Assembly (NCBI GenBank): GCA_036404275.1
Contig: DASXAM010000074.1
Span: 1-64,000, forward strand
Source: AP-15 sp036404275
GTDB taxonomy: Bacteria; Pseudomonadota; Alphaproteobacteria; ATCC43930; CGMCC-115725
DNA length: 64,000 nucleotides
Direction: 5' to 3'
In this document: positions 31,460-41,596 of the stretch, one piece after another
Position numbering within the stretch: position 1 is the first letter of the stretch
Layout: the number at the start of each line of letters is the position of its first letter
The notes under the pieces: model-generated
Told to the model about the DNA's origin: nothing
The model's database searches: none
The model's input: only the letters and a program-made list of their open reading frames with translations
Translations under genes and position numbers: made by a program

Positions 31460-32557
31460 CTATTCCGGCCTTTCGAGGTCGTCGATTGCGGCTTTGAGAA
31501 AGCGCGCGGCCTCGCCGCCGGTGACGCAGCGGTGGTCGAAGGTCAGCGACAACGGCAAGAGCCGATGGGCGACGAGCCGGCCCTCGGCGGCGACGGCGCG
31601 CGGCGTGATGCGGCCCGCGCCGAGGATCGCCACCTGCGGCGGGACGATGACAAGCGCGGCGAACTGCCCGGCGAACATGCCGAAATTCGAGAGCGTAATG
31701 GATTGGCCGCGCAATTCGGCGATCGGCACGGTGCGCGCCCTGAGATCGCGCTTCATCGCCTCGATGCCGCGTCGCAAATCGGCGGTGTCGCGACCGCCGA
31801 TATTGCGCAACACCGGCACAAAAAGTCCGTCTCCGGTATCGACCGCGAGACCGAGATTGATCTCCTTCAAAAGCCGCCGCTCCATTGTGCGGCCGTCATA
31901 CCAGGCGTTGAGCGCCGGGACCGCGGTGCAGCCGGCGACAATGGCCCGGATCAGCCGGATCGTCACATCGGTGCCTTTGGGCCAAGTCTCGACATCGGCC
32001 TCGTCGCTGACCGTTGCCGGCACGATCTCGGCGTGCGAGCGCGCCATATTGACCGCCATCGCCCGGCGCACGCCCGCCAGCGGTTCGGCCGGTCCCGATT
32101 CGGTCGCCGCGCGGGCGACGCGCTCGACATCGGCGCTGGTGATCGCCCCACCCGGTCCGCTCGCGGTCACCTCCGAGAGATCGACGCCGAGGCGCTGCGC
32201 CAAGGCGCGGACCGCCGGCGCCGCCCTGATCCCGCCCGGCATCGGCGACGGGGCGGTCGGCTGCACCGGCGCCGGGGCCGCCGGGCCAAGCTCGCCGACG
32301 ACGGTGCCGGTGTCGGCGCGCGGCGCGTCGTCGTATTCGACGAGCGGCGCTCCGACCTTGACCCGTTGGCCGGGTTGGGCGCAGAGCCGGGCGATCCGCC
32401 CCGAATGCGGGGACGGCACCTCGACGACAGCTTTTTCGGTCTCGACCGAAACCAGCGGCTGGTCGGCGACGACATGATCGCCCTCGGCGACGTGCCAGGC
32501 GACGAGCTCCGCCTCCTGCAGCCCCTCGCCGAGGTCAGGCAGGGCAAAGGTGGTCAT
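31460..32557 (-). CDS. Dihydrolipoamide acyltransferase (E2) of a 2-oxoacid dehydrogenase complex
   Basis: 365 residues. Lipoyl domain with the lipoylated Lys in SVETEKAVVEVPSP (residue about 45), an E3/E1-binding domain (APAVRALAQRLGVDLSEVTASGPGGAI) and a catalytic domain. The active-site motif reads FDHRCVTGGEAARF, where the usual His...Asp-Gly is His...Thr-Gly, so the general Asp is replaced. ATG 32557 starts directly at the lipoyl domain (TTFALPDLGEGL). There is no E1 or E3 neighbour, so it is an orphan E2. Confidence 0.85.
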   Translation of the reverse strand: MTTFALPDLGEGLQEAELVAWHVAEGDHVVADQPLVSVETEKAVVEVPSPHSGRIARLCAQPGQRVKVGAPLVEYDDAPRADTGTVVGELGPAAPAPVQPTAPSPMPGGIRAAPAVRALAQRLGVDLSEVTASGPGGAITSADVERVARAATESGPAEPLAGVRRAMAVNMARSHAEIVPATVSDEADVETWPKGTDVTIRLIRAIVAGCTAVPALNAWYDGRTMERRLLKEINLGLAVDTGDGLFVPVLRNIGGRDTADLRRGIEAMKRDLRARTVPIAELRGQSITLSNFGMFAGQFAALVIVPPQVAILGAGRITPRAVAAEGRLVAHRLLPLSLTFDHRCVTGGEAARFLKAAIDDLERPE

Positions 32558-32739
32558 TTCTCGCGAATACCTCGGTGCGTTCCGCCAATCATTCGCATCG
32601 CCTCGCTTCTGCGTGGGGTCCTGCGGGCGTTTTCGATCCCCATCCCTGCGCCAAGCGACAACGCTTGTCGATGCCGATTTTCGCGGTATCAGCCGGCCGA
32701 CTGCGAGAGGGATCCCCACAGACGTCCGAGCCGACGGCC

Positions 32740-33276
32740 TCAGGTCCAGTGGCCGGCGAGCCAGGTCCAGCCATCCGGGCTTTGCCGCCAATAACCGGAC
32801 ACCCAGGCCGAGCTCGGCAACGGCCGCTGCGCGTAATGGCCGGCGACCCACTCGTACCGGGTTCCAGTCCAGCTCCAGTGGCCCGATACCCATACCGCGA
32901 GCGGCGACGGGGTCGGCGGGGGCGTCTCGATCCGCGGCGGCGGCGGTGCGTAAGGCGCCGCCACCGCCGTCGTGCCGGCGCCGCTCGGCACCGGCGCCGT
33001 GGGTTCCGTCGAGCCCGATTGCGGCAGGTATTCCGGGGTCAGCGGGGTCGGGGCCGACGCGACCGGCGGATAGGCGGGCGGCGCAACCGTCGTGTTCGGC
33101 GCGGGCGCCGGCGGGTAGGCCGGCGGCGGAAAAGTTGCTGCCGGCTCGGGCGGAACGGTCTCCGCCGGGGCTGCGGCCACGGTGGGATAAACGGGTGGCG
33201 GGGGGTAGCAGCCCGAAAGCGCTGCGGTGGTCAAGGCAGCCGCGGCGAAGCCGGCCCACCGACCGAAATGTTGCAT
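32740..33276 (-). CDS. Proline-rich lipoprotein with YXWGXW-type repeats (copy 1)
   Basis: 178 residues. N-terminal lipoprotein signal with lipobox-like AALSGC near residue 22, a long Pro/Ala/Thr-rich linker (about 100 residues), then aromatic W-x-SGHWSW...YEWVAGHY and WVSGYWRQ...WTWLAGHWT repeats. The C-terminal unit closely matches the protein encoded at 33387-33791, so these are tandem paralogues. Probably an outer-membrane or periplasmic lipoprotein; function unknown. Confidence 0.75.
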   Translation of the reverse strand: MQHFGRWAGFAAAALTTAALSGCYPPPPVYPTVAAAPAETVPPEPAATFPPPAYPPAPAPNTTVAPPAYPPVASAPTPLTPEYLPQSGSTEPTAPVPSGAGTTAVAAPYAPPPPRIETPPPTPSPLAVWVSGHWSWTGTRYEWVAGHYAQRPLPSSAWVSGYWRQSPDGWTWLAGHWT

Positions 33277-33386
33277 GCGACCCTCCGGTTTTGCGCAGCG
33301 CATCAAATCAGCAATCGCTGCTTCCGGAGGTGGAAACACACCGAAGCGCCAATCATTCCGGAGTGCGCAGCCGGGGCGCGAGGGAT

Positions 33387-33791
33387 TCAGCTGCGCCAGT
33401 GGCCGGCGACCCAAACCCACCCGCCGGCTTGTTCTTGCCAATAACCGGGGAGCCAGTTCGCCGTTGGCGTCGGGCGCTCGAGATAGTGTCCGCGCGCCCA
33501 GACATATTTCGCGCCGTCCCAGCTCCAGTGACCGGCCTGCCACAGCGAATGCGGCGACGGCGCCGGCGGCGGAATTTCGGCGCGCTTGGGCGGCGGGGCG
33601 TAGGGTGCGGCCGTCGTCGCGGCAACCGCCGGATCGCCGGGCAAATCTGCGGTCTGCGCCGCAGAATATTGCGATGTCGGGTTAACGGAAAAGCTGGCGA
33701 TCGCCGCCGGCGGCGGCGCGTGGCAACCGGACAGCGCGGCAGCGCCAACAACGACGGCGGCAATCCCGACCGTCCGATCGAAATGCGGCAT
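33387..33791 (-). CDS. YXWGXW-type lipoprotein (copy 2)
   Basis: 134 residues. Lipobox-like AALSGC near residue 23, Pro-rich segment PYAPPPKRAEIPPPAPSP, then WQAGHWSWDGAKYVWARGHYLERP and WLPGYWQEQAGGWVWVAGHW. Aligns over its second half with copy 1 (PPPPRIETPPPTPSPLAVWVSGHWSWTG), giving a clear tandem duplication. ATG 33791 is divergent from the acyl-CoA dehydrogenase. Confidence 0.75.
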   Translation of the reverse strand: MPHFDRTVGIAAVVVGAAALSGCHAPPPAAIASFSVNPTSQYSAAQTADLPGDPAVAATTAAPYAPPPKRAEIPPPAPSPHSLWQAGHWSWDGAKYVWARGHYLERPTPTANWLPGYWQEQAGGWVWVAGHWRS

Positions 33792-33946
33792 CGGTTTCCT
33801 CCCAGCTCGTGAGCGCGGTTGTTTCCGCGTCGCCGTTCGGCTGTTGCTCGCTCGATCGCCGCGCGAGGTTGGTCGCGGCGGGCGAGACTGTCTGTATACT
33901 AGGCCGCAGATGAAAAAGCGAGCGTCTGCGGCGCGTGGGGACGAGG

Positions 33947-35083
33947 ATGGATTTCGATCTGAGCGAGGAGCAGCGTCTCTTGAAGGACAGCGTCGAGCGC
34001 CTTCTCGCCGACCGTTACGGCTTTGCCCAGCGGCGGGGCTATCTTGCCGAGCCCGACGGCTGGAGCCGCGCGTTGTGGCGGCAATATGCCGAGCTCGGCC
34101 TTCTCGGCCTGCCCTTTGCCGAGGAATATGGCGGGTTCGGCGGCGGCGCGGTCGAAACCATGTTGGTGATGGAGGCGTTCGGCCGGGTGCTGGCGCTGGA
34201 ACCTTACCTGGCCAGCGTGGTGCTCTGCGGCACGGCGCTACGGCTCGCCGGCAACGACGCGCAGAAAACATCGCTGTTGCCGCTGGTGGCCGAGGGCGGG
34301 CTGACCTTGGCCTTCGCCCATGGCGAGCGGCAGGCGCGCTACGACCTCGCCGATGTGCTGACCACGGCCACGCACGGCCGGCACGGCTGGACGCTCGATG
34401 GTGCCAAAAGCGTGGTCGTGCACGGCGACGCCGCCGACCGGCTGATCGTCAGCGCTCGCATCTCGGGCGAGCGCGACGATCCCGAAGGCCTCGGCTTGTT
34501 TCTGGTCGATGCGCGCGCAAACGGCGTCGCCCGCCGCGCCTATCCGATGCGGGACGGCACACGGGCGGCGGAAATCGCGCTGAGCGCCGTCGAAATCGGC
34601 GATGGCGACGTGCTGGGCGAGCCGGGGCGGGCGTTGCCGGTGATCGAGCGCGTCGTCGAAGCCGGCATCGCGGCTATTGCCGGCGAGGCGGTGGGGGCCA
34701 TGGAGGCGATGCATGCGATGACCCTCGAATACCTGAAGACCCGCCAGCAATTCGGCAAGCCGATCGGCCAGAACCAAGCGTTGCAGCATCGCGCGGCGGA
34801 GATGCTGATCGCGCTCGAGCAGGGCCGCAGCATGGCGATGCTGGCGACGTTGTCGGTCGACGAGCCGGACGCGCCGGAACGCGCGCGCAGCATCTCGATG
34901 GCCAAGGTCGGAATCGGCCACGCCGCGCGCTTCGTGTCGCAAAACGCGGTCCAATTGCACGGCGGTATAGGCATGACCGAGGAATACGCCGTCGGCCATT
35001 ATTTCCGGCGCTGCATGGTCATCGAGCACATGTTCGGCGACACCGCCCATCATTTGTCGCGGATCGCGGCGGAGATCGGCTGA
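33947..35083 (+). CDS. Acyl-CoA dehydrogenase family protein
   Basis: 378 residues, FAD-dependent. FDLSEEQRLLKDSVERLL at the N-terminus, GLPFAEEYGGFGGGAVE, and the C-terminal ALEYLKTRQQFGKPIGQNQALQHRAAEM-like helix followed by LHGGIGMTEEYAVGHYFRR. An Asp/Glu base at the usual position is not obvious by eye. ATG 33947 follows GGGGACGAGG. Probably oxidises an acyl-CoA in a catabolic route together with the VOC and dioxygenase genes nearby; the substrate is unknown. Confidence 0.87.
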   Translation: MDFDLSEEQRLLKDSVERLLADRYGFAQRRGYLAEPDGWSRALWRQYAELGLLGLPFAEEYGGFGGGAVETMLVMEAFGRVLALEPYLASVVLCGTALRLAGNDAQKTSLLPLVAEGGLTLAFAHGERQARYDLADVLTTATHGRHGWTLDGAKSVVVHGDAADRLIVSARISGERDDPEGLGLFLVDARANGVARRAYPMRDGTRAAEIALSAVEIGDGDVLGEPGRALPVIERVVEAGIAAIAGEAVGAMEAMHAMTLEYLKTRQQFGKPIGQNQALQHRAAEMLIALEQGRSMAMLATLSVDEPDAPERARSISMAKVGIGHAARFVSQNAVQLHGGIGMTEEYAVGHYFRRCMVIEHMFGDTAHHLSRIAAEIG

Positions 35084-35108
35084 ACCCGGCTGCACGAACG
35101 CGCGAGCG

Positions 35109-35477
35109 ATGATCACCGGCATCAGCGCCGTCACCCTCGCCACCGCCGATATGCGGCGCGCGGTCGAATTCTATCGGCTTGTCGGGTTCGAATTGCTCTA
35201 TGGCGGCGAAGCGGCCGCCTTTACCAGCTTTCGCGCCGGCGGCACCTATCTCAACTTGATCTCGCAGGCGGCGGCGGGCAGCCGGACATGGTGGGGACGG
35301 GTCATCATCTACGAGTCGCAGGTCGATGCGCTTTATGCGCGCCTCGTCGCCGCCGGCTGGCGGCCGCTGACCGCGCCACGCGACGCCGCCTGGGGCGAGC
35401 GCTTCTTCCATATCGCCGACCCCGATGGGCACGAATTAAGCTTTGCCTGGCCGCTCTCTCAAACGACGGTCAGATAA
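35109..35477 (+). CDS. VOC family (glyoxalase/bleomycin-resistance fold) protein
   Basis: 122 residues of the vicinal oxygen chelate fold. ISAVTLATADMRRAVEFYRLVGFELLY at the start and FFHIADPDGHELSFAWPL at the end are family-typical; metal ligands could be the early and late acidic/His residues. Its 3' end overlaps the uppP stop by 19 bases (convergent genes). Function unknown. Confidence 0.87.
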   Translation: MITGISAVTLATADMRRAVEFYRLVGFELLYGGEAAAFTSFRAGGTYLNLISQAAAGSRTWWGRVIIYESQVDALYARLVAAGWRPLTAPRDAAWGERFFHIADPDGHELSFAWPLSQTTVR

Positions 35478-36325
35478 ACCAGCGCCAACCCGCCCGCCGC
35501 CCAGCAATAATAGGCAAACGGGTCGAGCGCCGGATTTTCCTCGTAGATGCGGAAATACCGCATCAGAAAGGCGGTGCTGGCATAGGCGGTCAGACCGGCG
35601 ACGATGCCGGCGACCCACAGCAGGCTGCCGCCGAACATCGCAGCGCCGGCTTCGGCATGCGCGTGCAAAAGCTTGGGGATTTCGAGCACCGCAGCGCCGA
35701 AGATGACCGGGGTCGCCAGCAGAAACGAAAACCGCGCCGCGCCCTCGTGGCGCAGCCCGACCAGCAAGCCGCCGACAATCGTTGCGCCAGAGCGCGAAAT
35801 GCCGGGCAGAAATGCCGCGGTCTGGCAGAGGCCGATAAAGATCGCGTCCAGCCAGGTCGCGCCGCGCAAACCGCGGCGGTCGCCCGCACCAAGCGCGCGG
35901 CGGCGCAACCGCTCGCCGGCGAACAGCACGACGCCGTTGACCACCAGAAACGCGGCTGCGGCGAGCGGTGAGCCGAACAGGTGCCGCAGCCATTTTTCAA
36001 AGGCAAAGCCCAGCACCACCGCCGGCAATGTGCCAATCACGAGGAGCACGATCAGTCGCCGATGCTCGTCGATTTCGCGGCGCGAGCCGCCCCTCCCCAA
36101 CAGCGCCAACAGCAGGCCCAGCCATTCGCGCCAAAAATAAACGAGCAAGGCCGTGGCAGTGCCGAGGTGCAAGACCACCAGAAAGGGCAGGAACCGCGGC
36201 GCATCCTGGTCGATATGCCAGCGCAGCACGGCCGGCAGGATGACGGCGTGGCCGAGGCTGCTGATCGGGAACAGCTCGCTGACCCCCTGCACGATCGCGA
36301 AAAAGACTGCTTGCAGCATGCTCAT
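35459..36325 (-). CDS. uppP: Undecaprenyl-diphosphate phosphatase
   Basis: Regenerates undecaprenyl phosphate, the lipid carrier for peptidoglycan and polysaccharides. 288 residues with many membrane segments. BacA/UppP motifs: QGVSELFPISSLGHAVIL (usual QG-x-TEFLP-x-SSSGH) and the second PGISRSGATI motif. The first motif carries Leu in place of the second conserved Ser/Ser step. ATG 36325 begins MSMLQAVFFAIVQG. Overlaps the VOC gene tail. Confidence 0.9.
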   Translation of the reverse strand: MSMLQAVFFAIVQGVSELFPISSLGHAVILPAVLRWHIDQDAPRFLPFLVVLHLGTATALLVYFWREWLGLLLALLGRGGSRREIDEHRRLIVLLVIGTLPAVVLGFAFEKWLRHLFGSPLAAAAFLVVNGVVLFAGERLRRRALGAGDRRGLRGATWLDAIFIGLCQTAAFLPGISRSGATIVGGLLVGLRHEGAARFSFLLATPVIFGAAVLEIPKLLHAHAEAGAAMFGGSLLWVAGIVAGLTAYASTAFLMRYFRIYEENPALDPFAYYCWAAGGLALVYLTVV

Positions 36326-36442
36326 CGCCGCACCGCTTTCAGGACATTTCGATGGGATGCCTTCGCAACGCGAAGAACGTCGAATCCGAAGCTAGCACAA
36401 GGCGGTCGAGCCGGGCACCCGGCGGCGAGAAGCCTCAGCCGG

Positions 36443-37345
36443 TCAGCGCGGGGAAACCGCCGCCGAGGTCAAGGTCGGTTCGCCGAGCGGTGCCGCAGGC
36501 GGCGCGCCGACATTCGCAGCCGCAGCAGCGAAGGTGCCACCGGAATCGGCGGCGACCTGGAACCCGCCATAGTCGTTTTTGGCTTCGTCGAAATCGTGGT
36601 TGAACGACAATTCCGGCATCCGGTCGCCTTGCCGGATGTCCCAATCCTCATAGCCGGCGGAGCCGTTCCAGGCGATCGAGTTGGACAACCAGCAATACTG
36701 CGCCAAGCCGCTTCGTTTCATCGTATCGCAGACCGCGCCCGAACCATAGACCCCCACCTTGTAATCGGCGGTCCCGCCGCTTGCCGAGGCCAGTCCCGCC
36801 GCTATGCCGCGAAAGTATTCTTCGATCGGTGCGAGATATTGGCTCGGCGGGTTGAAATCAACGGCGAAGTAGATGGCGCTGCCGGGCGGCTGGCCGACGG
36901 CGCGCGCCTGCGAATAGGCGGCAATCGCATCGCCATAGCCCGACGCGTAGGAAAACCGCAACGGGTCGGTGGAATGCCATTCCCACACGGCGACGATCTT
37001 GAGGCCCATCGCGGACAGGCGGCGTGCTTCGCTCGCCGAAAGCGGCGGCCAGTGCGAATCGGGGTCGCGATAATAGCGGGCGACAAACCCGACCCGGCTG
37101 TCCTTCAGCTCGTTCAACACGTCGCTCGCATCGGTCGGCAGATCGACCCCCTGCCCCGGCACCATGGCGGGCAATGCGGCCGACGGCGGCGGAGGCGGGA
37201 TCGGCGCGCCGGCACATGCCGTCAGGACCAGGGCCGGAAGAATGGGCAACAGGTTTGCGAGCTGCAACGTGCTTGCTCCCCCAACAAACCGGCGGCGGCG
37301 CCAATATCCCCGCGGTGCGCGCCTTTGCGATTTTGCGTTCGACAC
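36443..37345 (-). CDS. DUF1906 (glycoside-hydrolase-like) lipoprotein
   Basis: 300 residues. Lipobox-like LVLTACAG near residue 44, after a long basic N-region; the domain begins VPGQGVDLPTDAS, then FVARYYRDPDSHWPPLSASEARRLSAMGLKIVAVWEW and IYFAVDFNPPSQYLAPIEEYFRG (each a piece of the Rv2525c-like TIM barrel of DUF1906). GTG 37345 follows GGGAGGTTC; a TTG start at 37267 after GGGGGA would place the signal peptide directly at the N-terminus, so either start is possible. Periplasmic or outer membrane; the substrate is probably a glycan. Confidence 0.75.
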   Translation of the reverse strand: MSNAKSQRRAPRGYWRRRRFVGGASTLQLANLLPILPALVLTACAGAPIPPPPPSAALPAMVPGQGVDLPTDASDVLNELKDSRVGFVARYYRDPDSHWPPLSASEARRLSAMGLKIVAVWEWHSTDPLRFSYASGYGDAIAAYSQARAVGQPPGSAIYFAVDFNPPSQYLAPIEEYFRGIAAGLASASGGTADYKVGVYGSGAVCDTMKRSGLAQYCWLSNSIAWNGSAGYEDWDIRQGDRMPELSFNHDFDEAKNDYGGFQVAADSGGTFAAAAANVGAPPAAPLGEPTLTSAAVSPR

Positions 37346-37476
37346 GAACCTCCCGCAACCAAATTCCGTTGCCGATCGACGCGTCTTCTGCGGCTGCGGT
37401 ATTTGGTTGCGCCGCTTCTATCGAGCCGCGGATGGTGTAGACTGGCGCTGCGACAACGCTGCCATCGGAGCCTCTG

Positions 37477-38751
37477 ATGCCGCCAGATGATGGAGCCGCC
37501 GTATCCTACCGCCCATTGGACGCCGACAGGGCGGCTGGGCGGCGATGGCCGATCGCCGGCGTGTCGCGGATTCCGAACTGGGTCTATACCGACCCCGACA
37601 TCTTCGCGCGTGAGCAGGAGCGGATCTTTGCCGGGCGGAGCTGGCTCTATGTCTGCCTCGAAGCGGAGATCCCGCAGCCTGGCGCCTTCAAGCGCAGCCG
37701 CCTCGGCACGATCGAGACGGTCGCCGTGCGCGACGCGGCGGGCGAGGTGCAGGTGCTGGTCAACCGCTGCGCCCACCGCAGCGCACAGTTCTGCTCAGCG
37801 CCGAACGGCCAGGTCAAAGAATTCGTCTGCCCATATCACCAATGGACCTACGACCTCGGCGGAAAATTGCTCGGCGTACCGTTCCGTCGCGGGTTTCACG
37901 GGCAGGGCGGCATGCCGGAGGATTTTCGACCTGAGGAGCACTGGCTGCAGCGTCTTGCGGTAAGCTGCCGGCACGGGCTCGTCTTCGCCAGCTTTTCGCC
38001 CGACACCGAGCCGCTCGAAGACTATCTCGGCACCAATATGCTGGGCTATTTCGACCGGGTGTTCGACGGCCGCGAGCTCGTAGTGCTCGGCTATTTGCGC
38101 CAGCGCATCCCGAGCAATTGGAAATTGATGTTCGAAAATATCAAGGATCCGTACCACGCGAGCCTATTGCACGTCTTTCTCGTCACATTCGGATTGTTCC
38201 GGCTCGACCAGCGCTCGGCGATCGAGATGGACCCGTCGGGGCGTCATGCCGTCCTGGTCAGCCGCAGGGGCGAGCAGAAGGAGAACGAGGCGACGCGCCA
38301 GATGCGCGCCTTCAAAGCAAACTTCACCTTGCGCGACCCGCGCCTCTTGGAGCCGGTGCGCGAGTTTCCAGGTGAGGCCACCGTTGCCATGCAGACCTTT
38401 TGGCCCAACCTGATCGTGCAGCAGCAATCGAACACACTGGCGGTGCGGCAGATCGTGCCGATCGACGCCGGCCATTTCGATCTCGCTTGGACCTTTTTCG
38501 GCTATGCCGACGACACCGCGGAGATGCGGCAACGCCGCCTGCGGCAAGCCAATCTGATGGGCCCGGCGGGACTGGTGTCGCTCGACGACAGCGAGGCGAT
38601 GCTGTTATCGCAAGCCGGGATCGACGGCAACGCCGCCGCGGAATGCGTCGCGGAGATGGGCGGCCGCGCCGTCCATGACGAGCCGCACATGGTCACCGAA
38701 ACCGCGATCCGCGGCCTCTATCAGTATTACCGCCGGGTCATGGACCTTTGA
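37477..38751 (+). CDS. Aromatic-ring-hydroxylating dioxygenase, alpha subunit (pair 2)
   Basis: 424 residues. Rieske ligands CAHRSAQFC... and CPYHQWTYDLGG; mononuclear iron site PSNWKLMFENIKDPYHASLLH. Same architecture as the alpha subunit at 29278 but clearly diverged (different N-terminus, WNLIVQQQ segment). Followed by its beta subunit, whose start overlaps the stop. The dioxygenase substrate is unknown, possibly a second aromatic acid. Confidence 0.88.
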   Translation: MPPDDGAAVSYRPLDADRAAGRRWPIAGVSRIPNWVYTDPDIFAREQERIFAGRSWLYVCLEAEIPQPGAFKRSRLGTIETVAVRDAAGEVQVLVNRCAHRSAQFCSAPNGQVKEFVCPYHQWTYDLGGKLLGVPFRRGFHGQGGMPEDFRPEEHWLQRLAVSCRHGLVFASFSPDTEPLEDYLGTNMLGYFDRVFDGRELVVLGYLRQRIPSNWKLMFENIKDPYHASLLHVFLVTFGLFRLDQRSAIEMDPSGRHAVLVSRRGEQKENEATRQMRAFKANFTLRDPRLLEPVREFPGEATVAMQTFWPNLIVQQQSNTLAVRQIVPIDAGHFDLAWTFFGYADDTAEMRQRRLRQANLMGPAGLVSLDDSEAMLLSQAGIDGNAAAECVAEMGGRAVHDEPHMVTETAIRGLYQYYRRVMDL

Positions 38752-39242
38752 TCGCCGCCCCCGGTCTCGACGCACCCCCGGCGTTGCGGCTGCGGCTGGC
38801 CGATTTCTATTGCGCTTATGCCGACGCGCTCGACGAAGACAAGCTCGAAAGCTGGCCCGATTTCTTCACCGAAGATTGCCTGTACAAGGTCGTGCCGCGC
38901 GAGAATTTCGAGCGGGATTTGCCGATCGGGCTGATTTATTGCGAAAGCCGGAGCATGCTCGCCGACCGGGTGACCGCGATCCGCGAAACCGCCCTCTATG
39001 TTCCGCGCCTCGTTCGCCGCCTCGTCTCCAATATCCGATTGCGGCAAATCGCTGTCGATGGGCTGCGCTTGACCGCGAATTTCGCGCTCCTGCAGACCAT
39101 GGTCGATTGCCCGTCCGAGCTGTTCCTGTGCGGCCGCTATCACGACCGGGTCATCGATGACGGCAGCCGTCTCCTCTTTGCCGAACGCATCTGCGTCTAT
39201 GATTCGACAATCGTCCCGACCTCGCTCGTCTATCCGATCTGA
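38748..39242 (+). CDS. Aromatic-ring-hydroxylating dioxygenase, beta subunit (pair 2)
   Basis: 164 residues. Start TTG 38748 within the TTGA that also ends the alpha gene, so they are coupled. Signatures LADFYCAYADALDEDKLESWPDFFTEDCLYKVV, LIYCESRSMLADRVTAIRETALYVP and IC-x-YDSTIVPTSLVYPI, parallel to the first beta subunit. Forms the alpha3beta3-type oxygenase. Confidence 0.86.
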   Translation: MIAAPGLDAPPALRLRLADFYCAYADALDEDKLESWPDFFTEDCLYKVVPRENFERDLPIGLIYCESRSMLADRVTAIRETALYVPRLVRRLVSNIRLRQIAVDGLRLTANFALLQTMVDCPSELFLCGRYHDRVIDDGSRLLFAERICVYDSTIVPTSLVYPI

Positions 39243-39281
39243 TCCGCCGCCCGAGGCCGATCCGGCTGCATCGCATCCGGT

Positions 39282-40565
<1,284 letters not shown>

Positions 40566-40574
40566 CAGCGCCGC

Positions 40575-41558
40575 TCAGTTGACGTTATGGTACCACTTAT
40601 ACCAGTGCACAAAGCGGGGGAGCCCGACCTCGATCGCGGTCTTTGGCTCAAAGCCGAGATCGCGGCGGGAATCCTCGATGTCGGCAAAGCTTTCCGGCAC
40701 ATCGCCCGGCTGCATCGGCAGCAGTTCCTTTTGCGCGGTGCGCCCGAGCGCGCGCTCGATGACGGCGATGAAATCGAGCAGGTTTTCCGGCCGATGATTG
40801 CCGAGGTTGTAGACCCGGTGACGTACCCGGCCGGGTTCTGCGGCGGGCGGGCGGTCGTGCGCGGCGATCATGCCGGCGACGATGTCGTCGATATAGGTGA
40901 AGTCGCGCGCCATCCGGCCGTAATTGAACACCTTGATCGGTTCGCCGGCGATGATCGCTCGGGTGAACAGATAGGCGGCCATGTCCGGCCTACCCCAGGG
41001 GCCATAGACGGTGAAAAACCGCAGCCCGGTTGCGGGCAAGGCGTAGAGGTGGCTGTAGCTGCGCGCGATCAATTCACAGCTGCGCTTGGTCGCTGCATAC
41101 AGCGAAACCGGCTGCTCGACCGGGTCGGCGACGCTGAACGGCTGCTTTTTGTTGCCGCCATAAACCGAGGAGGACGAGGCGTAGGTGATCTGGGTCAGGT
41201 TGTCGATGCGACGCGCCGCCTCGAGCATGACCAGCGTCCCCATCACATTTGCATCGATGTAGGAATAGGGATTTTCGAGCGAATAGCGCACCCCCGCCTG
41301 CGCCGCCAAATGGATGATGCCGCGCAATTCGGGATGAGCCGCGACAAGAGCGAAGACGCCCTCGCGGTCGGCAACATCAAGCCGGGCGAATTCAAACCCG
41401 GGATAAGCCTGCAGCTCGCCGAGCCTCGCCTGCTTTAACCGAATGTCATAGTAATCGTTAAGATTGTCGATACCGATCACCCGGTCGCCACGGTTGAGCA
41501 GCGCCTTTGCGGTATGAAATCCGATAAATCCGGCGGCTCCGGTCAGCAGGATCGACAT
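40575..41558 (-). CDS. NAD-dependent UDP-glucuronate 4-epimerase-like protein
   Basis: 327 residues, extended SDR. LLTGAAGFIGFHTAKALL, the GIDNLNDYYDIRLKQARL segment typical of UDP-glucuronate epimerases, ASSSSVYGGNKKQPF and YAATKRSCE (catalytic Y-x3-K). Start ATG 41558; the few codons upstream are not conserved. Probably interconverts UDP-glucuronate and UDP-galacturonate in the exopolysaccharide route with the dehydrogenase downstream. Confidence 0.88.
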   Translation of the reverse strand: MSILLTGAAGFIGFHTAKALLNRGDRVIGIDNLNDYYDIRLKQARLGELQAYPGFEFARLDVADREGVFALVAAHPELRGIIHLAAQAGVRYSLENPYSYIDANVMGTLVMLEAARRIDNLTQITYASSSSVYGGNKKQPFSVADPVEQPVSLYAATKRSCELIARSYSHLYALPATGLRFFTVYGPWGRPDMAAYLFTRAIIAGEPIKVFNYGRMARDFTYIDDIVAGMIAAHDRPPAAEPGRVRHRVYNLGNHRPENLLDFIAVIERALGRTAQKELLPMQPGDVPESFADIEDSRRDLGFEPKTAIEVGLPRFVHWYKWYHNVN

Positions 41559-41596
41559 GAATCCCCAATCGAAATAAAGCACTTTACTCTATCATT

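Noticed and set aside
33895..33900. TATACT as -10 of the acyl-CoA dehydrogenase
   Set aside because: No -35 at 15-19 bases; a single hexamer in this context is weak.
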